Shown piece after piece: positions 8,964 through 18,452 of a stretch of DNA of 64,000 nucleotides. This DNA comes from an uncultured Lysobacteraceae bacterium (GTDB lineage: Bacteria; Pseudomonadota; Gammaproteobacteria; Xanthomonadales; Xanthomonadaceae), in contig CAKZGB010000019.1 of NCBI GenBank assembly GCA_936911875.1, positions 48,568 through 112,567 of the forward strand, written 5' to 3'. The notes below the pieces were generated by a model. It was given only the letters and a program-made list of their open reading frames with translations, did not search any database and was not told the origin of the DNA. Numbering within the stretch: position 1 is the first letter of the stretch; each line of letters opens with the position of its first letter. The translations under genes were made by a program, and so were the position numbers.

Positions 8964-10021
8964 GTCAGCGATCCTGCATTCTCGGAGTGAGTCATTGTCG
9001 ATAGCGAAGGCAGTGTCGCCATATCCCAGCGCGGCTGCACTGTAATTTCCGGGCCTTGCTGTTGTCCGGCCAATAATCGGAGCGCGCCGGCATAAGCAAT
9101 CATGGCGCCGTTATCGGTGCAGAACGCAGGACGCGGAAAATGCACGCGCCCGTCGCGCTCGACCATCAGCTGCTGCAGACGTGCCCGCAAATTGCGATTG
9201 GCACCCACGCCACCGGCAACCACCAACGTATCGCAGCCGGTGGCATCCAAGGCGCGTTCGCACTTAATGGTCAGCGTATCGACAACCGCTTCTTCAAAAC
9301 CGCGCGCAATGTCGCGTTGCGTCTGCTCGGTCTGATCGGATTGCTGCCAGGCCATCAGCACTTGCGTCTTGAGGCCACTGAAACTGAATTGCAGCCCCGG
9401 ACGGTCGGTCATCGGTCTGGTGAACTTAAAGCGGCCCGCCGTGCCTTCGAGCGCTAATTGCGCCAGCAATGGACCGCCGGGATACGGCAATCCCATGAGC
9501 TTTGCAGTCTTGTCGAAGGCCTCGCCGGCCGCATCATCTAAGGTGTCGCCGCGCAGTTCGTAATCGCCGATGCCGCGCACGTGAATTAGCTGGGTGTGAC
9601 CGCCGGAGACCAGCAGTGCCACAAACGGCGGTCTGAGCTGATCCCGGGCCTCGGGCTCGAGCAAGGGAGCCAGCAGGTGGCCCTCCATATGGTGGACGCC
9701 GACCGCCGGCACCCCTAGACTCCAGGCCACGGTCCGGGCCACGCCCGCCCCCACCAGCAACGCGCCGACCAGGCCGGGGCCTGCGGTATAGGCCACGCCG
9801 TCCAGATCGGCCAGTTTCAGGCCGGATTCGGCCAGGGTGTCGCGGATCAGGGGGACCAGTTTGCGCACATGATCGCGCGAGGCCAGCTCGGGGACCACCC
9901 CGCCGTAGAGGGCGTGCAGGTCGATCTGGCTGAACAAATGATGGGCCAGAAGCCCGTTTTCGGTATCGAAAACAGCTACTCCGGTCTCATCACAACTGGT
10001 TTCAATGCCTAGCACTCGCAT
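8960..10021 (-). CDS. tsaD: tRNA N6-threonylcarbamoyladenosine synthase subunit TsaD
   Basis: TsaD transfers the threonylcarbamoyl group to A37 of ANN-reading tRNAs, working with TsaB and TsaE. The start [16 protein letters not shown] is the family signature. The metal-binding motif H111-MEG-H115 matches the classic positions, followed by [31 protein letters not shown] and the C-terminal [12 protein letters not shown] and [13 protein letters not shown]. It is the first gene of the minus-strand operon and is divergent from rpsU across 96 bp, a pairing common in gammaproteobacteria. It ends inside the start of the SDR gene. Confidence 0.97.
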   Translation of the reverse strand: MRVLGIETSCDETGVAVFDTENGLLAHHLFSQIDLHALYGGVVPELASRDHVRKLVPLIRDTLAESGLKLADLDGVAYTAGPGLVGALLVGAGVARTVAWSLGVPAVGVHHMEGHLLAPLLEPEARDQLRPPFVALLVSGGHTQLIHVRGIGDYELRGDTLDDAAGEAFDKTAKLMGLPYPGGPLLAQLALEGTAGRFKFTRPMTDRPGLQFSFSGLKTQVLMAWQQSDQTEQTQRDIARGFEEAVVDTLTIKCERALDATGCDTLVVAGGVGANRNLRARLQQLMVERDGRVHFPRPAFCTDNGAMIAYAGALRLLAGQQQGPEITVQPRWDMATLPSLSTMTHSENAGSLT

Positions 10022-10037
10022 GAGTTAAGTGTAGGGC

Positions 10038-10067
10038 TTGCACAGCGGGATTTAAACCCCGTATAAT
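10038..10067 (+). promoter_or_regulatory. sigma-70 promoter for rpsU
   Basis: A perfect TATAAT lies at 10062-10067. A TTGCAC (10038-10043) or TGCACA (10039-10044) lies 17-18 bases upstream as a modest -35. It points towards rpsU and leaves a leader of ~45 bases that contains a palindrome. Confidence 0.7.
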
Positions 10068-10079
10068 AGTCGGCTCACT

Positions 10080-10091
10080 GGCACTAGTGCC
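10080..10091. repeat. 12-bp perfect palindrome in the rpsU leader
   Basis: GGCACTAGTGCC is its own reverse complement. It lies ~12 bases after the -10 box and ~26 bases before the rpsU ATG. It could be an operator or an RNA element; the sequence alone cannot decide. Confidence 0.6.
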
Positions 10092-10117
10092 TAACCCTAT
10101 TCCGAGATCAATCAGTT

Positions 10118-10333
10118 ATGCCAAGCGTAAAAGTCCGCGAAAACGAGCCGTTTGAGTTCGCACTCCGCCGTTTCAAGCGCACTTGCGAAAAGGCCGGCGT
10201 CCTCGCCGAAACCCGCAAGCGCGAATTCTACGAAAAGCCCACGCAAGAACGCAAGCGCAAGGCGGCTGCAGCCGTTAAGCGTCAGTCGCGTCGCACCTCG
10301 CGCGATGTGACCAAGCGTCAACGCATGTACTAA
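10118..10333 (+). CDS. rpsU: 30S ribosomal protein bS21
   Basis: This 71-aa, very basic protein is the small-subunit protein involved in start-site recognition. [21 protein letters not shown] is the diagnostic N-terminus, and the protein ends in a Lys/Arg-rich helix ([14 protein letters not shown]). It is the first gene of rpsU-yqeY-dnaG, the equivalent of the E. coli rpsU-dnaG-rpoD operon. A terminator hairpin directly after it probably lets rpsU be made in excess over dnaG. Confidence 0.98.
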   Translation: MPSVKVRENEPFEFALRRFKRTCEKAGVLAETRKREFYEKPTQERKRKAAAAVKRQSRRTSRDVTKRQRMY

Positions 10334-10391
10334 TCGCCTTTCGATCCTGAGTGGCGCGACGTTTTACGTTGCCGCCTTCGGATCCGCAAAG

Positions 10392-10422
10392 AGCCGGTCG
10401 CGGGTTTCGCAGCCGGCTTTTT
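10392..10422 (+). terminator. internal terminator/attenuator between rpsU and yqeY
   Basis: AGCCGG (10392-10397) pairs with CCGGCT (10413-10418), with a 15-base loop and a T-run at 10418-10422. It is placed like terminator T1 between rpsU and dnaG in E. coli, where partial read-through keeps primase low. Function here is inferred from position. Confidence 0.75.
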
Positions 10423-10455
10423 GTGTTTTCTGTCCTGTACTGACCGGAGCCTCCC

Positions 10456-10902
10456 ATGAGCCTTAAGACCCAACTAACCGATGACATGAAGACCGCCATG
10501 AAGGCGGGCGAAAAAGAACGTCTGGCCGTGATCCGCCTGATCAACGCCGATATCAAGCGTCGTGAGGTCGATGAGCGCATCGAACTCGATGACACGCAGG
10601 TCCTGGCCGTGCTCGAAAAAATGGTCAAGCAGCGCAAAGATTCCATCAGCCAGTTCGAAGCCGCCGGTCGTACCGACCTGGCCGACATCGAAAAGGCTGA
10701 AATGGCCGTGATCGAGGCTTACTTGCCGGCCAAGATGTCCGAAGCCGAGATTCAGGTCGCGGTCGATGCTGCCATCGCCGCCACCGGTGCCGCTGCACCT
10801 GCCGACATGGGCAAGGTCATGGGCATGCTCAAGCCGCAGTTGGCCGGTAAGGCCGATATGGGCCTGGTGTCGCAGCTGATCAAGAAGTCGCTGAGCGCCT
10901 GA
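10456..10902 (+). CDS. GatB/YqeY domain-containing protein
   Basis: This 148-aa stand-alone YqeY protein is related to the tRNA-binding tail of the amidotransferase subunit GatB. It shows the N-terminal helical part (LTDDMKTAMKAGEKERLAVIR), the central VKQRKDSISQFEAAGRTDLAD motif and the C-terminal MGKVMGMLKPQLAGKADMG stretch of this family. CGGAG lies 6 bases upstream of the ATG. It sits between rpsU and dnaG, an arrangement I recognise from several proteobacteria. Its cellular role is not established. Confidence 0.93.
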   Translation: MSLKTQLTDDMKTAMKAGEKERLAVIRLINADIKRREVDERIELDDTQVLAVLEKMVKQRKDSISQFEAAGRTDLADIEKAEMAVIEAYLPAKMSEAEIQVAVDAAIAATGAAAPADMGKVMGMLKPQLAGKADMGLVSQLIKKSLSA

Positions 10903-10916
10903 CCTACACTGTAACG

Positions 10917-12656
10917 ATGGGACGCCTTTCCGACGCTTTCATCGATGACCTGCTGAGCCGGACCGACATTGTCGAAATTGTCGGCAACCGCATTCCGCTG
11001 AAAAAACAGGGCCGCGATTACGCGGCCCGTTGTCCTTTTCACGATGAGCGCTCGGCTTCGTTTACGGTCTCGCCGACTAAGCAGTTCTATCACTGCTTCG
11101 GTTGCGGTGCGCACGGTTCGGCCATCAGCTTTCTGATGCAATACGATCGGCTCGAGTTTCTCGATGCCATCGAAGAACTCGCACAGCGCGCCGGCATGGA
11201 AATTCCGCGCGACGACAAACAGTTCAAGCGCAATCCCGACTCCGAGGACTTGTATAGCGTCATGCAAGCCTGCTCGGCGTTCTACCGTCGTCAGCTCGAA
11301 ACCAATCCGCAAGCGCAGGCCTATCTGCAGCAGCGCGGTCTTGATGATGCAACCGTCGCCCACTTCCACATCGGTTTTGCGCCCGAGGGATTTGACGGCG
11401 TCCGCAGTGCCATCGGCACCACTCCGCAAAAGCAGCAGCTGCTGCAACGTACGGGCATGCTGTCGAACAATGATCGCGGCCATGTCTACGACAAGTTCCG
11501 CAAGCGCATCATGTTTCCGATTGCGGATCGCCGCGGTCGCACGATTGCGTTTGGCGGACGCGTCATCGACAAAGACGATGCGCCCAAATATCTGAACTCG
11601 CCCGAGACTGAACTGTTTCACAAAGGCCGCGAGTTGTATGGCCTGTGGCAAGTGCGCCAGGCTCACAGCAAGATTCCGTATCTGCTAGTTGTCGAAGGCT
11701 ACATGGACGTCGTCGCGCTGTATCAGTACGGCATCAATACCGCGGTCGCCACGTTAGGCACGGCCACGACGCCGGAGCATGCCGACTTGCTGTTCCGTAA
11801 TGCGGACACGGTGGTGTTTGCGTTTGACGGCGACAATGCCGGTCGTAAAGCCGCGTGGAAAGCCGCAGAATCCGTGCTGCCGCGCATGAAGGAAGGCCTG
11901 CAGGCGTTCTTTATGTTCCTGCCCGATGGCGAAGATCCCGACAGCCTGATTCGCAAGGAAGGCAAGGCCGGCTTCGATTTACTGCGCGAGCAAGCGACAC
12001 CCCTGTCGGATTTCTTTGTCGATCATTTGTCCGAAGGCCTGAATCTCACCACGCTCGAGGGCCGCAGCCGTTTTGCGGCGCTGGCCAAACCGTGGCTGGC
12101 ACAATTGCCCGATGGCACCTTCGCCGATCTGATGAAGCAGCGCATCCGTCAGCTCGCCCGCTTTGATGACAGCAATGACAGTGCCTCGTCCGGACAAGGT
12201 GCCGGCATGGCCATCGCGCGACGTAGCCGGGCTGCCGTACCGGTCGCCAAGCGTTCATTGGTTCGCAGCGTGATCTCGCTGTTGCTGCAACAGCCGGCAT
12301 TGGGTCTCGAGCTGCAACCGCCCTACTCGTTTGCACAGCTGCGGTTGCCGGGTATCGCCTTGCTGGTCGATCTGCTCGAACGCATCGAGGCACGCCCGGA
12401 AATCAACACGGCGTCCTTGCTCGATACGTACGACGGCACCGAACACGAAGCGGCGCTACGCAAGCTAGCCGCAGTCTCAGTACCGGCTGAAGCAGAAATG
12501 CTGGCGCAGGAATTCAACGATGCCGTGGATCAGCTTGAACAGCGCATGCTCGAACAGCGCCTGGGTGAACTGCAGGAACTGCAACGTCGCGATGCGATGT
12601 CGACGGACGATGTGCGCGAACTGCTGGAACTGCTGCAGCAACGCGCATCACGCTAA
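10917..12656 (+). CDS. dnaG: DNA primase
   Basis: DnaG makes the RNA primers for chromosomal replication. The domain order is an N-terminal CHC2 zinc finger (C39, H42, C60, C63 in CPFH...HCFGCG), then the RNA-polymerase core with KFRKRIMFPI and the TOPRIM motif VVEGYMDV followed by FAFDGDNAGRKA. A C-terminal DnaB-binding helical region ends in a Gln/Leu-rich helix. The 579-aa length matches E. coli (581 aa). The gene begins 14 bases after yqeY without a clear ribosome site. Unlike E. coli, no rpoD follows; the next gene is on the other strand. Confidence 0.97.
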   Translation: MGRLSDAFIDDLLSRTDIVEIVGNRIPLKKQGRDYAARCPFHDERSASFTVSPTKQFYHCFGCGAHGSAISFLMQYDRLEFLDAIEELAQRAGMEIPRDDKQFKRNPDSEDLYSVMQACSAFYRRQLETNPQAQAYLQQRGLDDATVAHFHIGFAPEGFDGVRSAIGTTPQKQQLLQRTGMLSNNDRGHVYDKFRKRIMFPIADRRGRTIAFGGRVIDKDDAPKYLNSPETELFHKGRELYGLWQVRQAHSKIPYLLVVEGYMDVVALYQYGINTAVATLGTATTPEHADLLFRNADTVVFAFDGDNAGRKAAWKAAESVLPRMKEGLQAFFMFLPDGEDPDSLIRKEGKAGFDLLREQATPLSDFFVDHLSEGLNLTTLEGRSRFAALAKPWLAQLPDGTFADLMKQRIRQLARFDDSNDSASSGQGAGMAIARRSRAAVPVAKRSLVRSVISLLLQQPALGLELQPPYSFAQLRLPGIALLVDLLERIEARPEINTASLLDTYDGTEHEAALRKLAAVSVPAEAEMLAQEFNDAVDQLEQRMLEQRLGELQELQRRDAMSTDDVRELLELLQQRASR

Positions 12657-12678
12657 ATCTGCAAGTTAACGCAACGCG

Positions 12679-13155
12679 TCAGGAATCGATCGTCTCAAAG
12701 CTGATCTTGCCGTTGGTCTCGAGCAGCGCCACCCGAATGCTATCGACTTCATCGATATTGTTCTCGCGCATGGCCTCGCGAAAATCGGCTTTGCTGACCA
12801 GCTCACGACGCAATACGTCGGGCAGCAGACGGCCATCGCGTGCCAACACTACCGCTTGACCCTCAATGATGCGTTCGGCCGTTTTACTGCGCGAGGTGGC
12901 CAACGCCGTAATCCAGTTCAGAGCTACCAGCGTGACGCTCAAAATCAGCGCAGCCGTCAGTGAGTTATCGCCGCCATTCATGCCGTTCTGTACGGCATTG
13001 CCGATCAGAATCAGCATCACCAGATCAAACGGCGTGAACTGACCTACTGCCCGCTTGCCGGACAGCCGGATCAGCACCATCACACCCAGAAATACCAGCG
13101 CCGCGCGCAGGACGAAAACCCACCACGGGGCCGATAACGCGATCAGATCGTTCAC
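12679..13155 (-). CDS. DUF421 (YetF-like) membrane protein
   Basis: This 158-aa protein has about three N-terminal membrane helices and the YetF/DUF421 motif set: RLSGKRAVGQFTPFDLV, LILIGNAVQNGMNGGDNS, and a C-terminal cytosolic domain with GQAVVLARDGRLLPDVLRR. Members are widespread, and their function is not settled. It is convergent with dnaG (22-bp gap) and divergent from the S9 peptidase gene (21 bp). Confidence 0.87.
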   Translation of the reverse strand: MNDLIALSAPWWVFVLRAALVFLGVMVLIRLSGKRAVGQFTPFDLVMLILIGNAVQNGMNGGDNSLTAALILSVTLVALNWITALATSRSKTAERIIEGQAVVLARDGRLLPDVLRRELVSKADFREAMRENNIDEVDSIRVALLETNGKISFETIDS

Positions 13156-13176
13156 AGTGAAGTCCGTCCGGGAAAC

Positions 13177-15183
13177 TTGTATTACAGTAATCCAATCCCA
13201 GTTATAAAATGGACATGGCGCATGCTGGCACTAACTCTTACACTGGCTTTAGCTTTGGATCCCACCACGCCACCGGAACTGCCAAGGCGAGTCGAACAGG
13301 GCAACAAAGTGCTGGAAAATGTCGATCCCGTCTCGCCGGAGCTGCGCGAGCAACTGCGCCGCTACCAGAGTACTCGCGGCGCCGGCCTGGCCGGCTGGAT
13401 CGATCAGGGCTGCCTGCTGATCACCACGCGCTTTGCCGAAACCTCGCAGCTGCATCGGGTATGTGCGCCCAACGGTGCCCGCGAGCAACTGACGTTTTAC
13501 GATGAGCCCATCGGCGCCGCCATTCCGTTTGCGCGTGGCGGCAATCGCTATGTGATTTTCAGTAAGGACATCGGCGGCAACGAGAACGCGCAGCTGTATG
13601 AAATGAATCTGCAGACGCGTGGTGTGCGCATGCTCACCGACGGCAAGTCACGCAATGGCTCGCCCACGCTAAGCAAATACGGCCGCAAACTCGCATTCTC
13701 CGGTAATCGCCGCAACGGCAAAGACACCGACATCTACCTGCTCGACCTCACAGCAGACAACGCGCAACCGCGCCTGCTGGTGAGCGAAGGCGGCAGCTGG
13801 TCCGCGCAGGACATCTCGTTCGACGGCAAGTCACTCGCGGTCTCTCGCTATCACTCGATCGATCACTCTGAGCCTGCAATTGTCGATCTGACCACCGGCA
13901 AGCTGCAGATGCTTCCGGTTGAAGGCAAGGCCAGCATGGGCGGATTTGCCTTCGACCGGACGAATCACGGCGCGTATTACATCACCGACGAGGCCATCAA
14001 CGGTAAGCCCAGTGAGTTCCGTACGCTGCGTCATCACAATGAAAAGACCAACAAAGTTACCGCCATCAGCCAGTCGATTCCGTGGGATGCGCAGGGCCTG
14101 ACGCTGTCTGATGACGGCAAGCTGCTGGCTTATCAAACCAACGAAGGCGGTGTCGACCGCCTGCATCTGCTGGACACAGTGACCGGTCGTGCCATCAAGT
14201 CACCGAAACTGCCCACCGGTCTGATCGGCGGCACGGCGTTCTCGCCCGATGGTCGCAAGCTCGCGATTGCAGTGGGCGGTTCGGCGACGCCTTCGGATGT
14301 GTATGTGGCCGATGTGCGCAGCGGCCAACTGACCCGCTGGACCCGCAGCGAAGTCGGTGGACTGGATACATCCAAGTTCATTACGCCCACGCTGATTCAA
14401 TATCCGACGTTTGATACGGTCAACGGCAAACCGCGCACGATTCCGGCCTGGTATTACCGACCGAACTGCGCCGGTGCCTCGGCCAAGGCCCCGGTGCTGA
14501 TCAACATCCACGGCGGTCCCGAATCACAATCGCGACCCGGCTTTTCATCGTTGGCGCAATTCCTGGCGGCTGAGCGTTGCGTCGCCATGATCCTGCCGAA
14601 TGTGCGCGGCTCCAGCGGTTACGGTCGCACGTATCTGAGTCTGGACAACGGCGCGCTGCGCGAGGATTCCGTCAAGGACATCGGTGCCCTGCTCGATTGG
14701 GTTGCCAAACAACCCGAACTCGATTCCAAGCGCGTCGGCGTGATGGGTGGCAGCTACGGCGGCTACATGGTGCTGGCCTCGCTGGTGCATTACGGTGACC
14801 GTATTCGCGCTGCCTATGACGCCGTAGGCATCTCCAACTTCAAGACCTTCCTGGAGAGCACCGAGAGCTATCGCCGCGATCAGCGTCGTGCCGAGTATGG
14901 CGACGAGCGCGATCCGGAAATGGCCAAAGTGTTTGAACGGATTTCGCCGCTGAATAATGCCGACCGGATCCGGACACCGCTGTTTGTTTCGCAAGGCTTC
15001 AACGATCCGCGCGTGCCGTATACCGAGGCCGAGCAGATCGTCAAAGCGGTGCGCGACAACGGTATCCCGGTTTCGTACGCCCTGTACAAAGACGAGGGCC
15101 ACGGCAACCGCAAGAAGGGCAACATCGATTTCAATACCGAAGCGATGATCACCTTCTTTGACCGCTACCTGTTCACCCCATGA
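13177..15183 (+). CDS. S9 family prolyl oligopeptidase-type serine peptidase
   Basis: It consists of an N-terminal beta-propeller and a C-terminal alpha/beta-hydrolase of the S9 family. The propeller shows repeating blocks such as SPTLSKYGRKLAFSGN. The hydrolase has an oxyanion HGGPESQSRPGF, the nucleophile GGSYGGY (Ser526, counted from the TTG), the acid in FNDPRVPYTEAEQ and the His in KDEGHGN. A hydrophobic N-terminal segment suggests export. The start is uncertain. TTG at 13177 keeps Lys/Arg before the hydrophobic core. ATG at 13222 would follow a TATAAA at 13203-13208 almost without a leader. The GNAT gene overlaps its stop by 4 bases. Confidence 0.9.
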   Translation: MYYSNPIPVIKWTWRMLALTLTLALALDPTTPPELPRRVEQGNKVLENVDPVSPELREQLRRYQSTRGAGLAGWIDQGCLLITTRFAETSQLHRVCAPNGAREQLTFYDEPIGAAIPFARGGNRYVIFSKDIGGNENAQLYEMNLQTRGVRMLTDGKSRNGSPTLSKYGRKLAFSGNRRNGKDTDIYLLDLTADNAQPRLLVSEGGSWSAQDISFDGKSLAVSRYHSIDHSEPAIVDLTTGKLQMLPVEGKASMGGFAFDRTNHGAYYITDEAINGKPSEFRTLRHHNEKTNKVTAISQSIPWDAQGLTLSDDGKLLAYQTNEGGVDRLHLLDTVTGRAIKSPKLPTGLIGGTAFSPDGRKLAIAVGGSATPSDVYVADVRSGQLTRWTRSEVGGLDTSKFITPTLIQYPTFDTVNGKPRTIPAWYYRPNCAGASAKAPVLINIHGGPESQSRPGFSSLAQFLAAERCVAMILPNVRGSSGYGRTYLSLDNGALREDSVKDIGALLDWVAKQPELDSKRVGVMGGSYGGYMVLASLVHYGDRIRAAYDAVGISNFKTFLESTESYRRDQRRAEYGDERDPEMAKVFERISPLNNADRIRTPLFVSQGFNDPRVPYTEAEQIVKAVRDNGIPVSYALYKDEGHGNRKKGNIDFNTEAMITFFDRYLFTP

Positions 15184-15689
15184 CCGTCACGCTCCGCGAT
15201 GCCACACCGGAAGATGGCGCTGCGTTAGCGGCCATCTACAATCCGTACGTCGCGGATACCATCATCACCTTTGAGACTGAACCCGTCAGTGCAGAGGACA
15301 TGGCGGCGCGCGTCAGCGAGGCCCTCGAATCCAAATTGCCGTATCTGGTCGCCATCGACCCTGTGACCGGTACGGTCACAGGTTACGCCTACGCTTCGAA
15401 ATGGAAAGGACGCTGCGCGTATCGCCACTCGGTCGAGACATCGGTCTACCTGGACCGCAATGCTTGCAGCCAAGGCATCGGCACCTTGCTGATGAAGGCA
15501 CTGATTGAGCGCCTGCGCGCCGCCAACATGCATGCGCTGATTGGCGGCATCGCTCTACCCAACGAGCCGAGCATTCGTTTACACGAGCGTTTCGGCTTTA
15601 AGCAGGTGGCGCAGTTTGAACAGGTCGGACACAAGTTCGATCAATGGATCGATGTGGGTTATTGGCAGCTGATATTGCCCGCGAACTAA
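15180..15689 (+). CDS. GNAT N-acetyltransferase, phosphinothricin/methionine sulfone acetyltransferase type
   Basis: This 169-aa acetyl-CoA-dependent acyltransferase is of the Pat/MnaT type. It shows the family N-terminus (RDATPEDGAALAAIYNPYV), TFETEPVS, the GYAYASKWKGRCAYRHSVETSVYLD block and the acetyl-CoA loop QGIGTLLM. LHERFGFKQVAQFEQVGHKF completes the family pattern. Known members acetylate phosphinothricin, methionine sulfone or sulfoximine. The true substrate here is unknown. The start overlaps the S9 peptidase stop (ATGA). Confidence 0.88.
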   Translation: MTVTLRDATPEDGAALAAIYNPYVADTIITFETEPVSAEDMAARVSEALESKLPYLVAIDPVTGTVTGYAYASKWKGRCAYRHSVETSVYLDRNACSQGIGTLLMKALIERLRAANMHALIGGIALPNEPSIRLHERFGFKQVAQFEQVGHKFDQWIDVGYWQLILPAN

Positions 15690-15700
15690 GGGCTTAGTGC

Positions 15701-16372
15701 TTAAGCGGCAGACTTAGCAGCCCGCACGCGAATCCACCAGTACACGGCGGCGGCCGCCAGACTGATACCGGCCGGCACGTACATCGCACGATTCCGCATG
15801 CTCGAGTACAGCAGTGCACCCGCAATGCCACCGCAGAGAAAACCGCTGATCACGGACAGGCTGATGCGGATACGGCGCGCATCCACCGCCAGTCCGCGCA
15901 GACGGTGTCCGATAAAAATACCCAAATCGGTGAACATGCCGGTCAAATGGGCGGTGCGGATGGTGGCACCGCTGTAGGTCGTAACCATGGCATTTTGCAG
16001 ACCGCAGGCGGCTGCAGCTGCATACATGCCGACCTGTGCTTGCGCATCGAGTAGCGGCACGGCGCTGACCAGCAAGATGGCAATCAGCACCAGGACCACG
16101 CTGTAGCGACGCCCCAGCAGCAGCTCGCTGTCGCGAATGATCATGCCACTGACGACGGCACCCGCGAAAAACGACAGGATCACCAGCAAATAATGCAGTG
16201 CGCCGGACACCGAGCCCTTGGCGATCTCTTCGGCCAATAGCGAGGTGTTGCCGGTAAGATGGCTGACGGTTTCACGACCGAATCCGATCAGACCGACGAC
16301 ATTGATGATGCCCGCGCTGAAGGCCATGATGAATGCTGCGATCAGCACCCATTTTGGCAAGCGCGAAACCAT
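15701..16372 (-). CDS. YoaK/DUF1275 family membrane protein
   Basis: This 223-aa integral membrane protein has about six hydrophobic helices and the DUF1275 signature near the N-terminus: SAGIINVVGLIGFGRETVSHLTGN, with the conserved 'SHLTGN' turn. GLQNAMVTTYSGATIRTAHLTG and LGIFIGHRLRG follow. The function of the family is unknown. It begins 2 bases after the ctaB stop, so it is probably co-transcribed with the haem A genes, but I see no reason to assign it an oxidase role. Confidence 0.85.
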   Translation of the reverse strand: MVSRLPKWVLIAAFIMAFSAGIINVVGLIGFGRETVSHLTGNTSLLAEEIAKGSVSGALHYLLVILSFFAGAVVSGMIIRDSELLLGRRYSVVLVLIAILLVSAVPLLDAQAQVGMYAAAAACGLQNAMVTTYSGATIRTAHLTGMFTDLGIFIGHRLRGLAVDARRIRISLSVISGFLCGGIAGALLYSSMRNRAMYVPAGISLAAAAVYWWIRVRAAKSAA

Positions 16373-16374
16373 GG

Positions 16375-17268
16375 CTACGGCAGACCCGGCAAGGTGATCC
16401 AGTGATCGATCAGCAGGAAGGCGAACAGCAGGATCAGATAAGTAATGGAATAGCCGAACACGCGCATCGAGTACAACTCATCGGGCGGGTTGAGCAGACG
16501 GCAGGCGTAATACAGAAAACCGGCGCCCAGCAGCACCGCGCCAATCAGATACAAACTGCCGCTCATGCCTGCAACCCACGGCAGCAAGGACACTACGAAC
16601 AGCAGCACGGTATAGAACAGAATCTGCCAGCGCGTGTAAGTCACGCCGTGCGTCACGGGCAACATCGGCACCATGGCCTTGGCGTAATCGGCACGACGGA
16701 AAATCGCCAGCGCCCAGAAATGCGGCGGCGTCCAGACAAAGATGATCAGAACGAGCAGCAGCGCGTGCTCCCAATCCCACTCGTTCGCCATACCGGTGAT
16801 GGCCGACCAGCCAAGCAACGGCGGCGCGGCCCCGGCGAGTCCGCCGATGACAATGTTCTGCGGCGTCGCGCGCTTGAGATACACCGTGTAGATCACGGCA
16901 TAACCGATCAGCGACAGGAACGTCAGCACAGCCGTCATGACATTGACGAATAGCGCCAGCAGCAACATCGACGCAGCGGCTAGCAGCAGTGCAAACGCCA
17001 GTGCCTGTTTTGTGGTGACGCCACCAACAACCAACGGACGCCACGAGGTGCGCGCCATCTTGGCATCGATGCGCTGATCAAGAATCTGATTGATGGCCGC
17101 AGCGGATGAGGCCGCCAGCCAGATGCCGATAAATCCGAGCAGACCCTGTCGCGCCTCGGCGGCAGTCGGCAAGCCGTCGATGGCCAGCAACGAACCGACC
17201 AGTGCAGTGAACACAATCAGTGCCACCACGCGTGGTTTGGTCAGCGACCAGTAGGCTTTGAGATTCAT
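16375..17268 (-). CDS. ctaB: protohaem IX farnesyltransferase (haem O synthase)
   Basis: CtaB/CyoE attaches a farnesyl chain to haem b to form haem O, the precursor of haem A. This polytopic UbiA-family protein has the first prenyl-diphosphate-binding motif [20 protein letters not shown] and a second Asp-rich loop ([19 protein letters not shown]). The 297 aa match the family length. It lies directly downstream of ctaA in the cox cluster, so haem A supply is encoded next to the oxidase that uses it. Confidence 0.96.
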   Translation of the reverse strand: MNLKAYWSLTKPRVVALIVFTALVGSLLAIDGLPTAAEARQGLLGFIGIWLAASSAAAINQILDQRIDAKMARTSWRPLVVGGVTTKQALAFALLLAAASMLLLALFVNVMTAVLTFLSLIGYAVIYTVYLKRATPQNIVIGGLAGAAPPLLGWSAITGMANEWDWEHALLLVLIIFVWTPPHFWALAIFRRADYAKAMVPMLPVTHGVTYTRWQILFYTVLLFVVSLLPWVAGMSGSLYLIGAVLLGAGFLYYACRLLNPPDELYSMRVFGYSITYLILLFAFLLIDHWITLPGLP

Positions 17269-17285
17269 GGGCGCACGCAGTCCGA

Positions 17286-18449
17286 TCAGAGCTTCGGCTC
17301 GCGCACACGCGCCAGCAACGTCACCAGTACGAACAGCAGGATTGCGGCGCCGGCGTTATGCATCACCGCCATCCACAACGGCAGACCCATTTGCACGTTG
17401 CCGATACCCAGGCTGATCTGTACCAGCACCATAATCATCAGGAAGGCACCACGGCCACGCAGACCCGGCGTGCGCCACAGACGCATCCCCAGGAACAGCA
17501 GATACAGACCGGCAATCACGGCCATGATGCGGTGACTGATTTGAATGGCAGCGCGCGATGCCTGATCGAGGACACCGCCTTCGTAATCGACACCGACGCC
17601 ACGCCACAGCACAAAGCCATCCTTGAAATTGGTGGCAGGCCACCATTGACCGGCACACTTGGGGAAATCCGTACCGCAAGCCAGCGCTGCGTAGTTTGAC
17701 GACGTCCAACCGCCTAGAGCGATTTGAATGCCCAGCAGCACCAGGCCAATCAAAATGTAATTGCGCACGCGGGCCAGATGGGCGACCTGCAGCGGACGAT
17801 CGGTCGCTTGCCATGCAATCCAGGCCAGCAAGGCAAACGTGGTCAGACCACCGAGCAAGTGACCCATCACGACAATCGGCTTGAGCAGCCACGTCACCGT
17901 CCACATGCCGAGAATGGCCTGGAAGATGATGACTGCAAACACCAGTGCCGAAGCGCGGGCCAGATCCGAATTGTCCCAGCGCCATGCCGCATGCAGCAAG
18001 ATCAGTTCGGCCAGCACGACCAGCGCGGTGGATGCGGTGTAATAACCGTGCATCTGCAACGGGATGGCCGCCGCCGTAATGAGAGCAGCACCGACAATGC
18101 GTTGCCAGCCCAGCGGACGACGCCACGCTGTCAGCAATGCAATCGCAAACACCAGCAAACCGAGCACCGAAGCCAGATGACGATGCAACTGTTCGCGCCA
18201 CGCTTTGGTCGGATCCACAGTGCGGATGGCATTGGCCGCATGATCGGCCAACTCACCGGCAGACTTTGCGGTCGGCCAAGCCGCCTTGCCGTAGCAGGTC
18301 GGCCAATCGGGGCAGCTCAGACCGGCATCGGACAGACGCACGAACGAACCGAACACGATGACAGCAAACGCCAGTAAAGCGGCCAGCCACGCCAGACGGG
18401 TGACATTACGATGAGCCATCGTTTTCTTGAGGATTTGCGGGGTATTCAT
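17286..18449 (-). CDS. ctaA: haem A synthase (COX15/CtaA)
   Basis: CtaA oxidises the C8 methyl of haem O to give haem A. The 387-aa protein has about eight membrane helices and the COX15-type motif [19 protein letters not shown] after helix 1. It also has [18 protein letters not shown] with a haem-ligand His, then [16 protein letters not shown] and [16 protein letters not shown] with a second His. An internal ATG at 18419 is an alternative start and gives a cleaner first helix. It follows the Sco-like gene by 3 bases. Confidence 0.95.
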   Translation of the reverse strand: MNTPQILKKTMAHRNVTRLAWLAALLAFAVIVFGSFVRLSDAGLSCPDWPTCYGKAAWPTAKSAGELADHAANAIRTVDPTKAWREQLHRHLASVLGLLVFAIALLTAWRRPLGWQRIVGAALITAAAIPLQMHGYYTASTALVVLAELILLHAAWRWDNSDLARASALVFAVIIFQAILGMWTVTWLLKPIVVMGHLLGGLTTFALLAWIAWQATDRPLQVAHLARVRNYILIGLVLLGIQIALGGWTSSNYAALACGTDFPKCAGQWWPATNFKDGFVLWRGVGVDYEGGVLDQASRAAIQISHRIMAVIAGLYLLFLGMRLWRTPGLRGRGAFLMIMVLVQISLGIGNVQMGLPLWMAVMHNAGAAILLFVLVTLLARVREPKL

Positions 18450-18452
18450 GGG

